Shown here: positions 59,457 through 64,000 of the stretch, in pieces
How the letters are laid out: each line of letters begins with the position of its first letter
How positions within the stretch are numbered: the stretch's first letter is position 1
NCBI RefSeq assembly: GCF_004331265.1
Contig: NZ_SJOO01000009.1
Location: 1 to 64,000, forward strand
DNA: 64,000 bases
Origin: Enterobacter wuhouensis
GTDB taxonomy: Bacteria > Pseudomonadota > Gammaproteobacteria > Enterobacterales > Enterobacteriaceae
Reading direction: 5' to 3'
Notes under the pieces: model-generated
The model's input: the letters and a program-made list of their open reading frames with translations, nothing else
Database searches by the model: none
What the model was told of the DNA's origin: nothing
Translations under genes and position numbers: made by a program

Positions 59457-59930
59457 ATGAAAACGCCCCTGATCACCCGCGAAGGGTACGAAAAACTCAA
59501 AAAAGAGATGGATTACCTGTGGCGCGAGGAGCGCCCGGAAGTGACCAAAAAGGTCACCTGGGCCGCAAGCCTGGGCGATCGCAGCGAAAATGCGGACTAC
59601 CAGTACAACAAAAAACGGCTGCGCGAAATCGACCGCCGGGTGCGGTATCTGACAAAGTGCCTCGAAAATCTCAAAATTGTCGATTACTCCCCGCAGCAGG
59701 AGGGCAAGGTGTTCTTCGGTGCCTGGGTGGAGATCGAAAATGACGACGGTAACACCCTGCGCTTTCGCATCGTTGGCTACGATGAAATTTTTGGTCGTAA
59801 GGATTACATCTCTATCGATTCGCCGATGGCCCGCGCGCTGCTGAAAAAGGAAGTGGGCGATCTGGCCGTCGTCCAGACGCCGTCCGGTGAAGCGAGCTGG
59901 TACGTGAACGAAATCGAGTACGTTAAATAG
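59457..59930 (+). CDS. greB: Transcription elongation factor GreB
   Basis: GreB enters the RNA polymerase secondary channel and stimulates cleavage of backtracked transcripts. The 157-residue protein starts at ATG 59457 (MKTPLITREGYEKLKKEMD). The coiled-coil N-domain has the catalytic acidic tip in GDRSENADYQYNKKR near residue 42, and the C-domain follows from about residue 80. An upstream in-frame ATG at 59418 lies in the promoter region. Confidence 0.97.
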   Translation: MKTPLITREGYEKLKKEMDYLWREERPEVTKKVTWAASLGDRSENADYQYNKKRLREIDRRVRYLTKCLENLKIVDYSPQQEGKVFFGAWVEIENDDGNTLRFRIVGYDEIFGRKDYISIDSPMARALLKKEVGDLAVVQTPSGEASWYVNEIEYVK

Positions 59931-60016
59931 TCCGAGAGCGCCCTCCCCGGCTGGCATTTTGCCGTGCCAGCCCGTATAACTATCCCCTGATTTTTGACCC
60001 ACAAGATGATAAAGCC

Positions 60017-62338
<2,322 letters not shown>

Positions 62339-62349
62339 GGTTGTTAACA

Positions 62350-62431
62350 CCCCTCACCCTAACCCTCTCCCCAAAGGGGAGAGGGGACGATTACACCCTC
62401 GCCCCTTTGGGGAGAGGGCCGGGGTGAGGGG
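62350..62431. repeat. Dispersed CCCTCACCC repeat, inverted pair D
   Basis: The first unit is 62350-62385 and an inverted second unit is 62397-62431 (CCTCGCCCCTTTGGGGAGAG and then GGCCGGGGTGAGGGG). It closely resembles pair B at 55069-55150. It starts 12 bases after yhgF and may end its transcript. Confidence 0.87.
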
Positions 62432-62541
62432 AAATATTATTCGAAATATATGAAACCGATTGCATATCCATATTTAAACCACCAATTATCACCCCGTTAA
62501 CAAATACTCCCCTTTTCGTTTTCCAGGCAATTCGGCAAATA

Positions 62542-62555
62542 TTGAGCAAGGTCAA
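62542..62555. promoter_or_regulatory. Possible FNR site of the feo operon
   Basis: TTGAG-CAAG-GTCAA matches FNR consensus TTGAT-N4-ATCAA at 8 of 10 positions, 118 bases before feoA. Anaerobic induction by FNR is known for E. coli feo. Confidence 0.55.
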
Positions 62556-62612
62556 GCTGGCCGTAAATTAATACCGCAAACAACATTCCGTCACAGTTTT
62601 ATTATTGCTGAT

Positions 62613-62631
62613 AAAAACTATTCTCATTATC
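62613..62631. promoter_or_regulatory. Fur box of the feo operon
   Basis: AAAAACTATTCTCATTATC agrees with the 19-bp Fur consensus at 13 positions, including a complete TCATTATC half. It lies 42 bases before feoA, over the likely promoter. Confidence 0.75.
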
Positions 62632-62673
62632 ATCGCAGTGTAGATTATTTAACCTCTCGTGGAATCAGGCGCT

Positions 62674-62901
62674 ATGCAATTCACTCCAGACAGTGCATGG
62701 AAAATTACCGGTTTTACCCGTGAAATTAGCCCGGCCTATCGGCAGAAGCTGTTATCGCTAGGCATGCTGCCCGGCTCATCCTTTCAGGTGGTGCGCGTTG
62801 CCCCGTTGGGCGACCCTGTCCATATCGAAACCCGGCGCGTTAATCTGGTACTCCGAAAAAAAGACCTCGCGTTAATTGAAGTCGAAGCCTTATCTCAATA
62901 A
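62674..62901 (+). CDS. feoA: Ferrous iron transport protein A
   Basis: FeoA is a small SH3-fold cytoplasmic protein needed for FeoB-driven ferrous iron uptake. The 75-residue protein starts at ATG 62674 (MQFTPDSAWKITGFTREISP), the E. coli length; an in-frame ATG 15 bases earlier is not supported. LGMLPGSSFQVVRVAPLGDP is typical of the family. It is followed by feoB after 29 bases. Fur and possible FNR sites lie upstream. Confidence 0.97.
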   Translation: MQFTPDSAWKITGFTREISPAYRQKLLSLGMLPGSSFQVVRVAPLGDPVHIETRRVNLVLRKKDLALIEVEALSQ

Positions 62902-62930
62902 CACGCCAGCGGTTCAGTGAGTCTAAAACA

Positions 62931-64000
62931 ATGAAAAAATTAACTATTGGCTTAATTGGCAATCCTAATTCCGGCAAGACAACCTTATTTAATCAGCTCA
63001 CCGGCGCACGCCAGCGCGTGGGTAACTGGGCAGGCGTGACGGTTGAACGTAAAGAAGGCCAGTTCACGACGACGGACAACCAGGTCACGCTGGTCGATCT
63101 GCCCGGCACCTATTCGCTCACCACTATTTCATCCCAAACCTCTCTCGATGAGCAGATTGCCTGCCACTATATTCTGAGCGGCGACGCGGATTTATTAATT
63201 AACGTGGTCGATGCCTCTAACCTCGAGCGTAATCTCTATCTCACGCTGCAGCTGCTTGAGCTGGGTATTCCCTGCATCGTGGCGCTCAACATGCTCGACA
63301 TCGCAGAGAAGCAAAAACTGCGCATCGACGTCGACGCTCTCTCCGCTCGCCTGGGCTGTCCGGTGGTTCCGCTGGTTTCGACCCGCGCGCGCGGCATTGA
63401 TGCCCTGAAGCTGGCAATCGATCGTCACGCGGGCAATGCCGACGTTGAGCTGGTGCACTACGCGCAGCCGCTGCTGCGCGAAGCGGACAGGCTGGCGCAG
63501 GAGATGGACAAATCCATGCCCGCCAGACAGCGCCAGTGGCTCGGCCTGCAGATGCTGGAAGGTGATATCTACAGCCGCGCCTACGCGGGCGATGCGGCAG
63601 ATAAACTCGACGTTGCGCTGGCGCACCTGAGCAACGAGCTTGACGACCCCGCGCTGCACATTGCGGACGCGCGCTATCAGGCCATCGCCGCGATTTGCGA
63701 CGTGGTCAGCAACGCCCTGACGGCAGAGCCAAGCCGCTTTACCGCCGCCGTGGATAAAATTGTGCTCAACCGCTTCCTGGGACTGCCGGTGTTTTTACTG
63801 GTGATGTACCTGATGTTCCTGCTCGCCATTAACATCGGCGGCGCGCTCCAGCCTGTTTTCGACGCCGGTTCCGTGGCGATCTTCGTGCACGGCATTCAGT
63901 GGCTGGGCTACACCCTGCATTTCCCGGAATGGCTGACCATCTTCCTTGCCCAGGGCATCGGCGGCGGTATCAACACCGTGCTTCCGCTGGTGCCGCAGAT
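62931..64000 (+). CDS. feoB: Ferrous iron transport protein B, N-terminal part (cut by window edge)
   Basis: FeoB is the inner-membrane ferrous iron transporter with a cytoplasmic GTPase domain. The frame opens at ATG 62931 (MKKLTIGLIGNPNSGKTT) and stays open for 356 codons to the window edge. The G1 motif GNPNSGKTT (residues 10-18), G3 DLPGTYSL near residue 56 and G4 NMLD near residue 120 are visible. A helical domain follows and the first membrane segment begins near residue 285 (LGLPVFLLVMYLMFLLA). The rest lies outside the window. Confidence 0.98.
   Translation, partial: MKKLTIGLIGNPNSGKTTLFNQLTGARQRVGNWAGVTVERKEGQFTTTDNQVTLVDLPGTYSLTTISSQTSLDEQIACHYILSGDADLLINVVDASNLERNLYLTLQLLELGIPCIVALNMLDIAEKQKLRIDVDALSARLGCPVVPLVSTRARGIDALKLAIDRHAGNADVELVHYAQPLLREADRLAQEMDKSMPARQRQWLGLQMLEGDIYSRAYAGDAADKLDVALAHLSNELDDPALHIADARYQAIAAICDVVSNALTAEPSRFTAAVDKIVLNRFLGLPVFLLVMYLMFLLAINIGGALQPVFDAGSVAIFVHGIQWLGYTLHFPEWLTIFLAQGIGGGINTVLPLVPQ

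Overview
The window is a chromosomal segment from a member of the Enterobacteriaceae, most likely Enterobacter or a close relative. Nearly every gene has an obvious E. coli counterpart in the same order (the str operon through crp, nir, dam, hof, ompR and feo). Differences at several junctions separate it from E. coli: a malonate decarboxylase cluster, an extra codA, and missing nirC, frl-yhfS-Z-php and yhgE. The genus is an inference from gene content and composition. No rRNA, tRNA, CRISPR array, prophage or insertion sequence was seen.

Layout. 1-6.4 kb, minus strand: tuf (cut by the window edge), fusA, rpsG and rpsL behind a strong promoter; upstream of them tusB-tusC-tusD-yheO and the periplasmic isomerase fkpA behind a sigma-E-type promoter. 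6.6-12.2 kb: slyX, slyD, yheV, the kefGB potassium efflux system and the ABC-F gene yheS. 12.2-20.3 kb: a complete malonate decarboxylase cluster, regulator mdcR on the plus strand facing mdcABCDEFGH on the minus strand, sitting between yheS and yheT, which adjoin in E. coli. 20.5-30.9 kb: yheT-yheU-prkB, yhfA, crp, yhfK, argD, pabA, a fused yhfG-fic gene, ppiA, tsgA. 30.9-37.1 kb: codA without codB, then nirB-nirD-cysG without nirC, and the small lipoprotein gene yhfL. 37.3-47.2 kb, minus strand: trpS, gph, rpe, dam, damX, aroB, aroK and the competence-like hofQ-P-O-N-M genes. 47.3-55.1 kb: mrcA, nudE, igaA, yrfG, hslR, hslO. 55.4-64 kb: pckA, envZ-ompR, greB, yhgF, feoA and the first third or so of feoB.

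How the genes work together. The first block is translation machinery plus tRNA 2-thiolation (TusBCD) and envelope folding. The mdc genes encode activation and decarboxylation of malonate: MdcB and MdcG make and attach the special prosthetic group of carrier protein MdcC, MdcH primes it, MdcA exchanges malonate onto it, MdcD/E decarboxylate it, MdcF imports malonate. nirB-nirD-cysG links nitrite reduction to siroheme synthesis under a promoter with the E. coli FNR and NarL/NarP spacing. Recognisable regulatory sites include a double ARG box for argD, a perfect CRP palindrome between ppiA and tsgA, a Fur box before feoA, and the S12-S7 intercistronic region.

The most unusual item is at 28149-28733: one reading frame that begins as the antitoxin YhfG, including most of its inhibitory S-x-x-x-E motif, and continues in frame as the Fic AMP-transferase core with altered active-site residues. 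It looks like an internal deletion that fused a toxin-antitoxin pair into a self-contained protein. Other items worth a second look are the deleted nirC site, the two palindromes before codA, a candidate MdcR operator, and a dispersed repeat family that marks several sites where this chromosome differs from E. coli.
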